A DNA stretch of 33,347 bases from Klebsiella pneumoniae (GTDB lineage: Bacteria; Pseudomonadota; Gammaproteobacteria; Steroidobacterales; Steroidobacteraceae): contig CAMCBU010000024.1 of the NCBI GenBank assembly GCA_945873095.1, positions 1 through 33,347 of the forward strand, in the 5' to 3' direction. Below are positions 9,218-19,219 of the stretch, piece after piece (position 1 is the stretch's first letter; the number at the start of each line of letters is the position of its first letter). A model generated the notes under the pieces. The model saw only the letters and a program-made list of their open reading frames with translations, was not told the origin of the DNA and did no database searches. The position numbers were made by a program, and so were the translations under genes.

Positions 9218-9661
9218 ATGCCGTTTTACGAATACCAATGCCGTGCTTGCGGCGCGCAGACCGAGGTCATGCAAAAGATCTCGGACAAGCCGCTACGCAA
9301 GTGTCCAGACTGTGGCAAGACCACGCTCGTCAAACTGATCTCGGCGCCCGTCTTTCGGCTCAAGGGCAGCGGTTGGTACGAAACAGACTTCAAGTCCGAG
9401 AACGACAAGAAGCGCAATCTGGCTGGCGACCCGTCGTCGGGCGATGCCAGCTCGGCCGATAAGTCGACCGAAAAGCCGACTGAGACGGCGACGGACAAGC
9501 CGGCCGATAAGCCGGCAGACAAGCCAACCGACAAGCCAACCGACAAGCCGGCCGCGAAGTCCGTCGAGAAGGCAGCGGCTAAGCCCAAGACGAAGCCCTC
9601 GGCCAAGGCCAAACCTGCCGCCAAATCCCAAGCTCGCGCGCGAAAGTCGGCACGCCGATGA
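9218..9661 (+). CDS. FmdB/YdcF-type zinc-ribbon protein with Lys/Pro repeat tail
   Basis: 147 residues. The first 45 or so form the FmdB zinc ribbon, with cysteines 8, 11, 29 and 32 in two CxxC pairs, starting MPFYEYQC. The role of this family is not established; the founding member was named as a putative regulator of formamidase. After residue 75 or so the protein becomes low-complexity, rich in Lys, Pro, Ala and Thr, with DKPA/DKPT repeats resembling histone-H1-like bacterial tails; DNA or RNA binding is an inference. Family members often sit directly before aspS; here two metabolic genes lie between. Its stop overlaps the next ATG (ATGA). Confidence 0.85.
   Translation: MPFYEYQCRACGAQTEVMQKISDKPLRKCPDCGKTTLVKLISAPVFRLKGSGWYETDFKSENDKKRNLAGDPSSGDASSADKSTEKPTETATDKPADKPADKPTDKPTDKPAAKSVEKAAAKPKTKPSAKAKPAAKSQARARKSARR
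9494..9553 (+). repeat. Five 12-bp in-frame repeats coding DKPA/DKPT
   Basis: Five consecutive 12-bp units of the form GAYAAGCCNRCM start at 9494, 9506, 9518, 9530 and 9542. They encode Asp-Lys-Pro-Ala or Asp-Lys-Pro-Thr in the tail of the zinc-ribbon protein. Units 3 and 4 are identical, which points to recent slippage. Unit length is a multiple of three, so copy-number change would alter tail length, not the frame. Confidence 0.9.
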
Positions 9662-11019
9662 TTGCGCCGTCTCGGCTCACGCCCGAGACGGTGATCGAGC
9701 GCGAGCGCGCGGCTTTTGCTGCGCGCTCACCCCGTTCGGCTACGCTCGCCAAGCGCGCTGTGCCGCATTGGCTAGCAGGCGTGCCGATGCACTGGATGGC
9801 GGATTGGGGCACACCGTTTCCGCTTTTCGTTGCGAGTGCATCCGGGGTCACGTTGAGAGACGCTGACTCACACGACTACGTGGATTTTTGCTTGGGCGAC
9901 ACCGGTGCGATGTACGGGCATTCACCCGCGCCGATTGCCGACGCCATCGCTGCACAAGCTGCGCGCGGCCTCACGTGTATGTTGCCTGCCGAGACGGTGG
10001 CGAGTGTGGGTGAAGCACTTTCCGCGCGATTCCGATGGCCTTTCTGGCAGGTCACACAGACGGCCACCGAGGCGAACCGTGCGGCACTGCGCTGGGCACG
10101 CGCGCTCACCGGGCGATCGAAAGTGCTCGTTTTTCAAGGTTGTTATCACGGCACGGTGGACGAAACGATGGTGCGTTTGCGCGCTGGGTGTACCGTGCCG
10201 CGCGAGGGGGCGATCGGCCCGGCGTTCGATGCGGCCAGCGCAGCCGTCGCCGTCGAGTTCAATGATATCGAGGCGCTCGAGCGCGCTTTGCAAACGGGTG
10301 AGATCGCTGCGGTTCTCGCCGAGCCGGTGATGACCAACATCGGCATGGTGTTGCCGCAGGCGGATTTTCTCGATGCGTTGCGCGCACGCACGCGTGCACA
10401 CGATGTGTTGTTGATCCTCGATGAAACCCACACGCTCTCGTCCGGGCCGGGTGGTTATGCGGCGAGTCTCGCCTGGCAGAGTGATTTTTGGGTCTGTGGC
10501 AAAGCGATCGCCGGTGGCTTGCCCGCCGCGGTCTTCGGTTTCACTGAGGAGGTCGAAGCGCGGATGCGCGACGTGCTCGGCAAACGCACGGGTGGGCACT
10601 CCGGAATGGGTACGACGCTCGCGGCGAATCCGCTCGTGTTCGCGGCGCTCTCGGCCGCACTAACGCACCTACACACCGAAGACACGCATGCCGCGATGCA
10701 CCGAGGCGCTGTACAACTCGAGCGTGGGCTGCAGGCGCTCTTCGCTGCGCGCGGTCTTGACTGGCACGTCTCGCGCGTCGGTGCACGACTCGAGTTCGGT
10801 TTCGGGCCAGCGCCGCGCAATGGCAGTGAAGCCGAGCGTGCGATGCGCCCCCCACTCGAGCACGCCTTGCATCTGTGGTTGCTCAATCGCGGTCTGCTCG
10901 TCACACCGTTCCACAACATGCTGCTGACCGCGCCGATGTTGCCCGCCGCCGCGATCGATCGACTCTGCGCGAGCATCGGTGAATTTTTGGATAGTATCGA
11001 TGGACTCGCGTTGAGCTGA
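9658..11019 (+). CDS. Class-III (glutamate-1-semialdehyde-aminomutase-like) PLP aminotransferase
   Basis: 453 residues, fold type I PLP enzyme. Visible marks are LGDTGAMYGHSP near the N terminus, CYHGTVDE, the PLP-contacting DETHT segment, and the Schiff-base lysine Lys282 in CGKAIAGGLP, followed by HSGMGTTLAANP. The closest group is the glutamate-1-semialdehyde aminomutase/'aspartate aminotransferase family' type. It is not likely to be HemL itself, given the divergent N terminus and the context. Its ATG overlaps the zinc-ribbon stop, and the glutamine-synthetase-like gene follows 13 bp later, so the two probably act in one pathway, perhaps amine or amino-acid catabolism. The substrate is unknown. 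Confidence 0.85.
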   Translation: MIAPSRLTPETVIERERAAFAARSPRSATLAKRAVPHWLAGVPMHWMADWGTPFPLFVASASGVTLRDADSHDYVDFCLGDTGAMYGHSPAPIADAIAAQAARGLTCMLPAETVASVGEALSARFRWPFWQVTQTATEANRAALRWARALTGRSKVLVFQGCYHGTVDETMVRLRAGCTVPREGAIGPAFDAASAAVAVEFNDIEALERALQTGEIAAVLAEPVMTNIGMVLPQADFLDALRARTRAHDVLLILDETHTLSSGPGGYAASLAWQSDFWVCGKAIAGGLPAAVFGFTEEVEARMRDVLGKRTGGHSGMGTTLAANPLVFAALSAALTHLHTEDTHAAMHRGAVQLERGLQALFAARGLDWHVSRVGARLEFGFGPAPRNGSEAERAMRPPLEHALHLWLLNRGLLVTPFHNMLLTAPMLPAAAIDRLCASIGEFLDSIDGLALS

Positions 11020-11032
11020 GTGCGAACTGAAC

Positions 11033-12403
11033 ATGACGAAGCCAAACCCCAGCCCAAATGGCGAGTGGCGCGAGTTTCTCGCGCAGCACCCTGATCTCGA
11101 GGCGGTGCAGCTGTTCATCACCGACCCTTGCGGTGTTGCGCGTGGCAAGACCGCGAGCGTGTCGGAACTCGAGCGTCTCTATAGCAACGGGCGACCCGTG
11201 GCAGGTTCCATCCTCGGGCTCGATATCACCGGGACCGATGTCGATGCGACCGGTCTCGTATGGGATACGGGCGATGCCGATCTGCTCGGTCGCGCCGTCC
11301 CCGGCAGCTTGGCGCTGGCGCCGTGGCTGTCGCGTCCGACCGCCCAGGTGATGCTCTCGATGTTTGAGCTCGATGGTCGTACCGCGCCGGCGGATCCGCG
11401 GCATGTGTTGACGCGGTGTATCGGGCGTTTGCAGGCGAGGGGTGTCAAGCCGGTCGTCGCCGTCGAACTCGAGTTTTACGTGCTCGATGCCACGGGCAGT
11501 GAACCGGCGGGTTCGCTACGACGCGATGAGGCTCGAATCGAGGCCTACAGCCTTGCACGTCTCGAAGAGCTCGCGCCGATGTTCGACGAGGTTTATGCCG
11601 CCGCACGCGAGCAGGGGATCCCGGTAGAGACCTTGATGTCCGAATATGCCCCGGGTCAATTCGAGCTCACGCTCGCGCATCGTGACGATGCGCTGCGCGC
11701 GGTCGACGAGGCGATTTTGCTCAAGCGTTTGCTGCGCGGCGTGGCCGCCAAGCACGGCAAGCTCGTGACCTTCATGGCCAAGCCCTATGCCGATCTCGCC
11801 GGCAGCGGCATGCATATCCATGTGAGTCTCGCGGGCGCCGACGGCGCCAATCTGTTTGCGGCTGACGATCCTGCCGGCACACCCTTGCTGCGCCACGCGC
11901 TTGGTGGCCTGAAAGCGACTATGGCCGAGAGCCTGTTGGTGTTCGCGCCGAACGGTAATTCGTATCGGCGTTTTCGCACCCAAAGTTACGCGCCCATCGC
12001 GGCAAGTTGGGGCATCAATAATCGCTCGGTCAGCCTGCGTATACCGACGGGGCCTGCGGCGTCGCGGCACCTCGAGCACCGCATCGCCGGAGCCGATGCC
12101 AACCCCTATCTGGTGGCTGCCGCGGTACTCGCCGGCATCGAGCGCGGTATCGAGCAGGGGCTTGATCCGGGCCCCGCGGTGGTCGGCAACGGCTATGCGG
12201 CGGCCAGCGCGGCCGGCGTCCGTCGGGAGTTGCCCGCGACTTGGCACGAGGCCATCGAGCGGGCAGCCACCTCCGAGTTCCTGCAGCAGGCGCTCGGGGC
12301 GGAGTTTCTCCGCATTTTTTTGGCGATCAAGCACCAAGAGTGTGAGCGCTTTTCCGCCGAGGTGACGGAGCTCGATCGGCTCTGGTACCTGCGCAGCAGT
12401 TGA
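11033..12403 (+). CDS. Glutamine-synthetase family ligase (PuuA/GlnA3-like)
   Basis: 456 residues. N-terminal beta-grasp domain (about 15-110) with FITDPCGVARGK, then the catalytic domain with metal-binding VELEFYV, the GSGMHIHVSL signature and the RIPTGPAASRHLEHRIAGAD segment. It shows features of the gamma-glutamyl-amine ligases (PuuA and relatives) and not of the housekeeping GlnA; I see no adenylylation-tyrosine region typical of GlnA. The likely reaction is ATP-dependent gamma-glutamylation of an amine; the substrate is not known. It follows the aminotransferase by 13 bp, and the pair is wedged between fmdB and aspS. A tandem repeat starts at its stop codon. Confidence 0.87.
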   Translation: MTKPNPSPNGEWREFLAQHPDLEAVQLFITDPCGVARGKTASVSELERLYSNGRPVAGSILGLDITGTDVDATGLVWDTGDADLLGRAVPGSLALAPWLSRPTAQVMLSMFELDGRTAPADPRHVLTRCIGRLQARGVKPVVAVELEFYVLDATGSEPAGSLRRDEARIEAYSLARLEELAPMFDEVYAAAREQGIPVETLMSEYAPGQFELTLAHRDDALRAVDEAILLKRLLRGVAAKHGKLVTFMAKPYADLAGSGMHIHVSLAGADGANLFAADDPAGTPLLRHALGGLKATMAESLLVFAPNGNSYRRFRTQSYAPIAASWGINNRSVSLRIPTGPAASRHLEHRIAGADANPYLVAAAVLAGIERGIEQGLDPGPAVVGNGYAAASAAGVRRELPATWHEAIERAATSEFLQQALGAEFLRIFLAIKHQECERFSAEVTELDRLWYLRSS

Positions 12404-12461
12404 TCCCCGGCTGAGCCCCAGCTTAGCCCCAGCTAAGCCCTAGCTACGCCCTAGCTACGCC
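12401..12461 (+). repeat. 11-12-bp tandem repeats starting at the stop codon
   Basis: Five degenerate head-to-tail units start at 12401 (the TGA stop itself), 12412, 12424, 12435 and 12446, with a partial sixth at 12457. The later units read roughly WAGCCCYAGCT. The array drifts stepwise from unit to unit, as expected from repeated slippage plus mutation. Units contain the self-complementary AGCT core. Confidence 0.8.
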
Positions 12462-12475
12462 TGCAAGCTCGCGTG

Positions 12476-12504
12476 TTGCACCCCTCGCGGCGTCTCCGTA
12501 ACAT
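12476..12504 (+). promoter_or_regulatory. Candidate aspS promoter
   Basis: TTGCAC (12476-12481), a 17-bp spacer and TAACAT (12499-12504) give a modest sigma-70 match with ideal spacing. The start would be about 12511, leaving a leader of only about 5 nt before the aspS ATG, which has no Shine-Dalgarno sequence. Confidence 0.4.
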
Positions 12505-12515
12505 CCCCGCCCCTT

Positions 12516-14327
12516 ATGCGCACTCATTATTGCGGTCAAGTCAACGAAACCCTCATCGGCAGCACGGTCACCGTGGCGGGTTGGGTCCACCGTCGTCGCG
12601 ATCATGGCGGCGTGATCTTCGTCGATCTGCGTGATCGCGAGGGTCTCGTGCAGATCGTCTGCGATCCGGACGCCGCGGAGGTCTTCGCCGAGGCTGAGAA
12701 ACTGCGCAACGAATTCGTCGTCAGCATCACGGGTCTCGTGCGCGCGCGCCCGGAAGGCACGACCAATGCGAACCTCGCCTCCGGCAAGATCGAGATGCTC
12801 GCGCGTCACATCGATTTGCTGAATCGGTCGGAACCTCTGCCGTTCCAACTCGATGAGAACGTCTCGGAAGAGGTGCGCCTGAAGTATCGCTATCTCGACC
12901 TGCGTCGCGATGTGATGAGTCAGCGTCTGCGTCAGCGCCACGAGATCACCAAGGCGATGCGCCACTATCTCGATGACGCCGGTTTCGTCGACATCGAAAC
13001 GCCGATGCTCACCAAGGCGACCCCCGAGGGTGCGCGCGATTATCTGGTTCCCTCACGCACGCATGCGGGCAAGTTCTTCGCGCTGCCGCAGTCACCGCAG
13101 ATCTTCAAGCAATTGCTGATGGTCTCCGGCTTCGATCGCTACTATCAGATCGTACGTTGCTTCCGAGACGAAGATTTGCGCGCCGATCGTCAGCCGGATT
13201 TCACGCAGCTCGACATCGAGACCTCGTTCCTCTCGCAGGATCAGATCATGGATCTGATGGAAGGGCTCATCCGTCACATCTTCACCAAGGTGGCGCAGGT
13301 CGAGTTACCGAAGCCGTTCCCGCGCATGACTTACGCTGAAGCCATGCGTCGCTATGCGAGTGACAAGCCGGATCTGCGTATCCCGCTCGAGCTCATCGAC
13401 GTGGCCGATTTGGTAGCCGACTGCGACTTCAAAGTATTCGCAGGCCCCGCCAAGGATCCGAACGGTCGCGTGGCTGCGCTACGCGTGCCGGGCGCGGGCA
13501 AACTCACCCGCAAAGAGATCGATGACTACACCGCCTTCGTTGCGCGCTACGGCGCCAAGGGTCTGGCCTACATCAAGGTCAACGAGCGCGCCAAGGGGCG
13601 TGACGGGTTGCAGTCGCCGATCATCAAGTTCCTCTCCGATGCGGCCGTGGCCGGTATCCTCGAGCGCACCGGTGCGCAGGATGACGATCTCGTATTCTTT
13701 GGTGCCGATTCGGCCAAGGTCGTCAACGACGCGATGGGTGCGCTGCGCCTGAGGGTCGGTCACGATCTGAAGCTCGCGCAGGGTGAGTGGGCGCCGCTGT
13801 GGGTCGTCGACTTCCCGATGTTCGAGTTCGATGCTGATGAGAATCGCTGGAGCGCGATGCACCATCCGTTCACCTCACCCAAGAATCTCGATCCCGCGGC
13901 GTTGAAGGCTAACCCGGGTGCTGCGCTCGCCAAGGCCTACGACATGGTGCTCAACGGTTCCGAGATCGGCGGTGGCTCGGTGCGTATCTATCGTCAGGAT
14001 CTGCAATCGACGGTGTTCGATCTGCTCGGCATCGAAACCGAAGAAGCCCGTCGCAAGTTCGGCTTCCTGCTCGATGCGCTGAAGTTCGGTGCGCCGCCGC
14101 ACGGTGGTATCGCCTTCGGTCTCGATCGACTCGCGATGCTGATCGCAGGTGCCGACAGCATCCGCGACGTCATCGCCTTCCCAAAGACCCAGACGGCGGC
14201 GTGCCCGCTGACCGATGCGCCGACCGAAGTCTCAGAGAAGCAGTTGCGCGAACTGCACATCCGCGTGCGCCAGCCGGCGGTAGCGGGTGGCTCGGCCGCG
14301 CCAGCGGGTGCGGCGACGCAGAGCTGA
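12516..14327 (+). CDS. aspS: Aspartyl-tRNA synthetase
   Basis: 603 residues against 590 in E. coli. Order: N-terminal OB-fold anticodon-binding domain (about 1-110, with [16 protein letters not shown]), class II catalytic core with motif 2 ([19 protein letters not shown]), the bacterial GAD insertion (about 280-420), and motif 3 near residue 540 ([11 protein letters not shown]). It charges tRNA-Asp with aspartate. The last 15 residues or so are an Ala/Gly-rich extension. The stop codon abuts the convergent mutS stop with no base between them, so no terminator fits there. The ATG lacks a ribosome-binding site. Confidence 0.97.
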   Translation: MRTHYCGQVNETLIGSTVTVAGWVHRRRDHGGVIFVDLRDREGLVQIVCDPDAAEVFAEAEKLRNEFVVSITGLVRARPEGTTNANLASGKIEMLARHIDLLNRSEPLPFQLDENVSEEVRLKYRYLDLRRDVMSQRLRQRHEITKAMRHYLDDAGFVDIETPMLTKATPEGARDYLVPSRTHAGKFFALPQSPQIFKQLLMVSGFDRYYQIVRCFRDEDLRADRQPDFTQLDIETSFLSQDQIMDLMEGLIRHIFTKVAQVELPKPFPRMTYAEAMRRYASDKPDLRIPLELIDVADLVADCDFKVFAGPAKDPNGRVAALRVPGAGKLTRKEIDDYTAFVARYGAKGLAYIKVNERAKGRDGLQSPIIKFLSDAAVAGILERTGAQDDDLVFFGADSAKVVNDAMGALRLRVGHDLKLAQGEWAPLWVVDFPMFEFDADENRWSAMHHPFTSPKNLDPAALKANPGAALAKAYDMVLNGSEIGGGSVRIYRQDLQSTVFDLLGIETEEARRKFGFLLDALKFGAPPHGGIAFGLDRLAMLIAGADSIRDVIAFPKTQTAACPLTDAPTEVSEKQLRELHIRVRQPAVAGGSAAPAGAATQS

Positions 14328-16955
14328 TCAATCGAGTTTCTTGCGCAATTCGTAGAGCTGCTCGAGCGCCTCGCGCGGGCTCAAAGAATCCGGGTTCAAA
14401 GCGCGTAGCGCCTCGATCAGCGCGTGCGCTCGCGCTTCCTCTGCAGCGCGTTCCAAGGAATCATCTGGCGCTGCATCGGCGCCCGCCGGTACCAGGGCGA
14501 GTTCGCCTTGCGGACCACCATCGCCGCGCCGCAGGGCCTCGTTCTCGAGCGCGCTGAGATAGCGCTTCGCATCCGCCAAGACTTCGCGCGGGATACCGGC
14601 GAGTTTGGCGACCGCCAAACCGTAGCTGCGACTCGCAGGCCCTGGCTTCACGGCGTGCATAAAGACGATGCCGTTTCGGTGTTCCGTTGCATCGAGGTGC
14701 ACGTTGGCCACGCCCGGCAGTTCGGCGGCGAGCGCGGTGAGTTCGAAGTAGTGTGTCGCGAATAGGGTGAAGGCCCCGACCTTGGAGGCCAGATGACGTG
14801 CTGTGGCCCACGCGAGCGACAGCCCATCGAAGGTGCTCGTGCCGCGCCCGATCTCATCCATTAAGACGAGACTGCGCGGTGTCGCGTTGTGCAGGATGTT
14901 GGCCGCTTCGGTCATCTCGACCATGAAGGTCGACCTGCCGCCCGCGAGATCATCGCCGGCGCCAATACGCGTGAAGATCCGATCGATCGGACCGATCAAA
15001 GCCGAATCGGCAGGCACGAAACACCCGACATGCGCGAGCAAGGTGATCAACGCGACTTGTCGCATGTAGGTGCTCTTGCCGCCCATGTTCGGGCCGGTGA
15101 TGACGAGCATGCGCGTCATCGAATTCAGGTCGATGTCGTTCGGGACGAATGGTTCGCTCGAAAAGTGCTCCACCACCGGGTGTCTGCCGCCACGAATCTG
15201 GAGCACCGGTTGCGTGGTGAATTCGGGGGCAACCCAGCGCAGCGCCTCGGCGCGCTCGGCGAGACTCGCGAGCGCATCGAGCTCGGCGATGGCCGATGCC
15301 GTCTCTTGCAGATCGGCGAGCGTCGCCGCGAGCGACTCGAGCACGCCATCGTAGAGTTCGCGCTCGCGTGCCAAAGATTTATCGCGCGCGCCGAGCACCT
15401 TGTCTTCGAAGCTCTTGAGCTCGGGCGTGATGAAGCGCTCGGCATTCTTGACGGTTTGGCGACGGATGTAATCGGCGGGCACCGTCTCGGCTTGGCTACG
15501 AGAGATTTCGATGAAGAACCCCTGCACCCGGTTATAACCGAGTTTGAGCTGCGAGAGTCCGGTGCGTTCTCGTTCGCGAGCCTCGAGTTCGAGCAAATAG
15601 GCGTCGGTGTCCTGCGAGATTCGGCGCAGTTCGTCGAGCTCGGCATCGTAGCCTTTCGCAATCACGCCACCCTCGCGAACGAGCGTCGAGGGTTCGAGAT
15701 CGATCGCGCGCTCGAGCAGCGCGAGTTCGTCGCGGTGCTCACCGATGTGACCGCACCGATCTTTGATGACCGCCGCGCTCAACGAGACCAGCGTGGCTCG
15801 GAATGCCGGCAGAGCAGCGAGTGCGGCGCGCAGCGCGGTGAGATCGCGTGGACGGGCGGATTTCAGCGCCACGCGCGCCAGAATGCGTTCGATATCGCCG
15901 ATCGGTGCCAAAGCCTCCCGCAAAGTCAGATGTGCACGCGAGTCCAGCAACTCGGCGATGGCTTGGTGACGCTCGCGCAGCAAGCTCTGATCGGTGATCG
16001 GCCGATTGAGCAAGCGTCGCAGTGCGCGCGCGCCCATCGCCGTGACGGTGGTATCGAGCAGCGCGAGTAGTGTCGCGTCATCACGCCCTTGCGCGCTCGA
16101 ATCGATTTCGAGATGGCGTCTCGTGATGGCATCGAGATGCAGACTCGCGTGTCGATCTTCCACGCGCAGCGCACGCAGATGCAGCAGTGCGGTGCGTTGC
16201 GTATCGCGCACGTATTGCAACAACGCACCCGCTGCAGCGACGGCGAGCGGCATTGAACGCTCACCGCTCGAGTCGATACCAAAGCCCTGCAAATCGAGTG
16301 TGCCGAGTTGTTCGGTGAGCAGGCGTCGCGCCGCCTCGAGTTCGAAATGCCATGGCGCGCGTCCACGCCAAGTGAGACGGCCGGTGCGCTCGCGCAACGC
16401 GGCACCGATCTCGCCGAGCCACTCTTCCGGAATGAGCAACTCCGCCGGTTGCAGACGCTCTAGCTCAGCCACGAGCGCGGAGTCGCCGTGACCCTCGAGC
16501 ACCGAGAAACGCCCCGCACCGAGATCGAGCCAAGCCAGACCAAAACCCGCAGCCGTTGGCAGCACGGCGGCGACCAAGGTCTCGCGACGCTCATCGAGCA
16601 GCGCGGCATCGGTGACGGTACCCGGCGTGATGATGCGGACCACCGCGCGCTCGACCGGACCCTTGCTCTTGGCAGGGTCGCCAATCTGCTCGCAGATCGC
16701 GACCGACTCGCCTTTGCGCACCAGCCGAGCGAGATAGTTATCGGCGCTGTGATAGGGGACCCCCGCCATCGGAATCGGCGCACCCGCCGATTGGCCGCGC
16801 GCGGTGAGGGTGATGTCGAGCAACTGCGCCGCGCGCTTGGCGTCATCGAAAAAGAGCTCGTAGAAATCCCCCATTCGATAGAACAGCAACACGTCGGGGT
16901 GCTGCGCTTTCAGGCGCAGGTACTGCTGCATCACGGGCGTATGTTCGGCGGTCAT
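14328..16955 (-). CDS. mutS: DNA mismatch repair protein MutS
   Basis: 875 residues from the start chosen here. The N-terminal mismatch-recognition domain shows [12 protein letters not shown], with the Phe-x-Glu wedge at residues 31-33. Connector, lever and clamp domains follow, then the ABC-type ATPase with Walker [14 protein letters not shown] and Walker [12 protein letters not shown]. MutS finds base mismatches and starts repair with MutL. In-frame ATGs at 16973 and 17027 would add 6 or 24 residues and run into pncC. I chose 16955 because the family begins about 5 residues before TPVMQQYL, and a GATAAT hexamer ends 6 nt before it. It converges on aspS with zero spacing. Confidence 0.96.
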   Translation of the reverse strand: MTAEHTPVMQQYLRLKAQHPDVLLFYRMGDFYELFFDDAKRAAQLLDITLTARGQSAGAPIPMAGVPYHSADNYLARLVRKGESVAICEQIGDPAKSKGPVERAVVRIITPGTVTDAALLDERRETLVAAVLPTAAGFGLAWLDLGAGRFSVLEGHGDSALVAELERLQPAELLIPEEWLGEIGAALRERTGRLTWRGRAPWHFELEAARRLLTEQLGTLDLQGFGIDSSGERSMPLAVAAAGALLQYVRDTQRTALLHLRALRVEDRHASLHLDAITRRHLEIDSSAQGRDDATLLALLDTTVTAMGARALRRLLNRPITDQSLLRERHQAIAELLDSRAHLTLREALAPIGDIERILARVALKSARPRDLTALRAALAALPAFRATLVSLSAAVIKDRCGHIGEHRDELALLERAIDLEPSTLVREGGVIAKGYDAELDELRRISQDTDAYLLELEARERERTGLSQLKLGYNRVQGFFIEISRSQAETVPADYIRRQTVKNAERFITPELKSFEDKVLGARDKSLARERELYDGVLESLAATLADLQETASAIAELDALASLAERAEALRWVAPEFTTQPVLQIRGGRHPVVEHFSSEPFVPNDIDLNSMTRMLVITGPNMGGKSTYMRQVALITLLAHVGCFVPADSALIGPIDRIFTRIGAGDDLAGGRSTFMVEMTEAANILHNATPRSLVLMDEIGRGTSTFDGLSLAWATARHLASKVGAFTLFATHYFELTALAAELPGVANVHLDATEHRNGIVFMHAVKPGPASRSYGLAVAKLAGIPREVLADAKRYLSALENEALRRGDGGPQGELALVPAGADAAPDDSLERAAEEARAHALIEALRALNPDSLSPREALEQLYELRKKLD

Positions 16956-16961
16956 CGCGCC

Positions 16962-16967
16962 ATTATC
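16962..16967 (-). promoter_or_regulatory. Candidate -10 box of a leaderless mutS promoter
   Basis: On the minus strand GATAAT is followed by six bases and then the ATG at 16955, so the predicted transcript begins at the start codon. There is no Shine-Dalgarno sequence. The box lies in the 34-bp divergent gap between mutS and pncC. Confidence 0.45.
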
Positions 16968-16989
16968 GTCCATGCGATACTGCCTCGGC

Positions 16990-17532
16990 ATGGAACCCGC
17001 ACTGGACAGCCGACCGATCGATCGCACACTCGATCGTCCTCTCGATCAACTGATTCGACGGTTACGCGCCGAGGCGCTCACCGTCGCGACGGCCGAATCG
17101 TGTACGGGCGGGTGGCTCGCCAAGGTGCTCACCGATCGCGAGGGCTCCTCGGCTTGGATGCTTGCGGGTTGGGTGGTCTACAGCAACGAGTCGAAGCAGC
17201 GCGATCTCGCCGTGCCCGCCAAGTTGCTCCGGCAGCATGGCGCGGTCAGTGTCGAGGTCGCAGCGGCGCTTGCGCGCGCGGCGCGCCAGCGCAGCGGTGC
17301 AGATTTGGCGGTCGCGATCAGCGGCATCGCAGGACCCGGTGGTGCCGTACCGGGGAAGCCGGTCGGCACGGTTTGCTTTGGCTTTGCGCGCAAGCATGGC
17401 CGCGGATCCGTCGTGCAAACGGTGATCAAACGCTTTCGCGGCGATCGTGACGCCGTGCGTCGTGCCGCCGTTCGCTACGCGCTCGCGGGTCTATACAGTG
17501 TGGCGCGCAAAGGCTCCCTGTATAGCCAGTGA
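16990..17532 (+). CDS. pncC: Nicotinamide-nucleotide amidase (CinA C-terminal domain, PncC)
   Basis: 180 residues: the CinA C-terminal amidase domain alone, without the N-terminal molybdopterin-binding-like domain. The catalytic TAESCTGG loop (Ser37) and the [10 protein letters not shown] segment with its lysine are present, as is SGIAGPGG. It hydrolyses nicotinamide mononucleotide to nicotinic acid mononucleotide, recycling NAD breakdown products. An upstream ATG at 16972 is possible but would lie inside the mutS promoter area. It sits just before recA, as E. coli ygaD/pncC does. A perfect 8-bp inverted repeat lies in its last codons. Confidence 0.9.
   Translation: MEPALDSRPIDRTLDRPLDQLIRRLRAEALTVATAESCTGGWLAKVLTDREGSSAWMLAGWVVYSNESKQRDLAVPAKLLRQHGAVSVEVAAALARAARQRSGADLAVAISGIAGPGGAVPGKPVGTVCFGFARKHGRGSVVQTVIKRFRGDRDAVRRAAVRYALAGLYSVARKGSLYSQ
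17491..17525 (+). repeat. 8-bp inverted repeat in the pncC 3' end, upstream of recA
   Basis: CTATACAG (17491-17498) and CTGTATAG (17518-17525) are perfect inverted copies separated by 19 nt. They lie in the last codons of pncC, 122 bp before the recA ATG. The arms resemble LexA half-sites, but in the outward orientation (ACAG first, CTGT second), unlike the CTGT-N8-ACAG operator. It could fold as a weak hairpin or be chance. Confidence 0.45.
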
Positions 17533-17594
17533 ACGCCTCGTGAAATAACGCGCTTCAGCGACTTTTCCGGCTGATTCAGCGCAGTTCGCTGTGG

Positions 17595-17600
17595 GATAAT
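17595..17600 (+). promoter_or_regulatory. Candidate recA -10 box
   Basis: GATAAT lies 47 nt upstream of the recA ATG. The hexamer 17 bp upstream (17572-17577) is a poor -35 match. The leader that follows is pyrimidine-rich and ends in GGGGA, a plausible ribosome-binding site. I found no E. coli-type LexA operator between pncC and recA. Confidence 0.4.
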
Positions 17601-17647
17601 TCGCGTACTTTCTCGCTCTTTTCCGCCCACCTTTTTTCGGGGATCTC

Positions 17648-18669
<1,022 letters not shown>

Positions 18670-18682
<13 letters not shown>

Positions 18683-18715
18683 CCAGAGAAAGGCTAACCA
18701 AGAGAAAGACTGACC
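18670..18715 (+). repeat. 15-16-bp tandem repeat across the recA stop codon
   Basis: Three head-to-tail units start at 18670, 18685 and 18700, each with an AGAGAA core and ending TAACC, TAACC and TGACC. The recA stop TAA is in unit 1; unit 2 repeats the stop in frame 15 bp later; unit 3 carries TGA. Units 1 and 2 agree at 13 of 15 bases. Confidence 0.75.
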
Positions 18716-18723
18716 TCGCCTCA

Positions 18724-18735
18724 CGTGAGCTCACG
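18724..18735 (+). repeat. 12-bp perfect palindrome at the recX start codon
   Basis: CGTGAGCTCACG reads the same on both strands and includes the GTG start codon of recX (18725-18727). It could form a short hairpin masking the start, or be a protein site. Its function is not known. Confidence 0.5.
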
Positions 18736-19219
18736 CGCTGGCTTTCGTAACGCCGCGCCGGAACAACCGGAGAATCCGGAGTCCGCGCGGCGTTATGCAT
18801 TGGGCTTGCTTGCGCGCCGGGATTTCGGCTCCGCGGAGCTGATCGACAAACTCACCGTCAAGGGCTACACGGCCGAGGCCGCAGCCGAGGCGGTCGCCGC
18901 TTTGCAGGCAGAGCGGCTCCTCGATGACGCTCGCAGCCTTGAGGCCTTCGTGCGCGCCCATGCGGCTAGGGGGCAGGGGCCGATGCGGATCCGCCAGGAA
19001 CTCGCGACGCGCGGCTTTCCGGCATCCGACATCCAGGCCGCCCTCGATTCAGGCCCCGATTTCGTCACGATTTGCCGCGAGGTCCGGCAGCGCAAGTTCG
19101 GCGCCAAGCCGCCCGGCAGTTGGGCGGAAAAGGGCAAGCAGATGAGATTTTTGCAGTATCGGGGCTTTTCATCGGATCATATCCGACTGGCACTGGGCCA
19201 GGACCCTGAAGACCCCTGA
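18725..19219 (+). CDS. recX: Regulatory protein RecX
   Basis: 164 residues built from the three-helix RecX repeats: [23 protein letters not shown], then a second block ending [20 protein letters not shown], then a C-terminal repeat with [16 protein letters not shown]. RecX binds along the RecA filament and limits its activity. It begins with GTG 42 bp after recA, so both may share a transcript. The GTG lies inside a perfect 12-bp palindrome, which could limit its translation relative to recA. Its last codons contain a short direct repeat that includes the stop codon. Confidence 0.9.
   Translation: MSSRAGFRNAAPEQPENPESARRYALGLLARRDFGSAELIDKLTVKGYTAEAAAEAVAALQAERLLDDARSLEAFVRAHAARGQGPMRIRQELATRGFPASDIQAALDSGPDFVTICREVRQRKFGAKPPGSWAEKGKQMRFLQYRGFSSDHIRLALGQDPEDP

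Noticed and set aside
9494-9553. CRISPR-like array
   Set aside because: Units are 12 bp, adjacent without spacers and in frame in a protein tail; it is a coding repeat.
14889-16070. 393-codon open frame opposite mutS
   Set aside because: Covers the MutS core on the opposite strand; no domain or promoter evidence.
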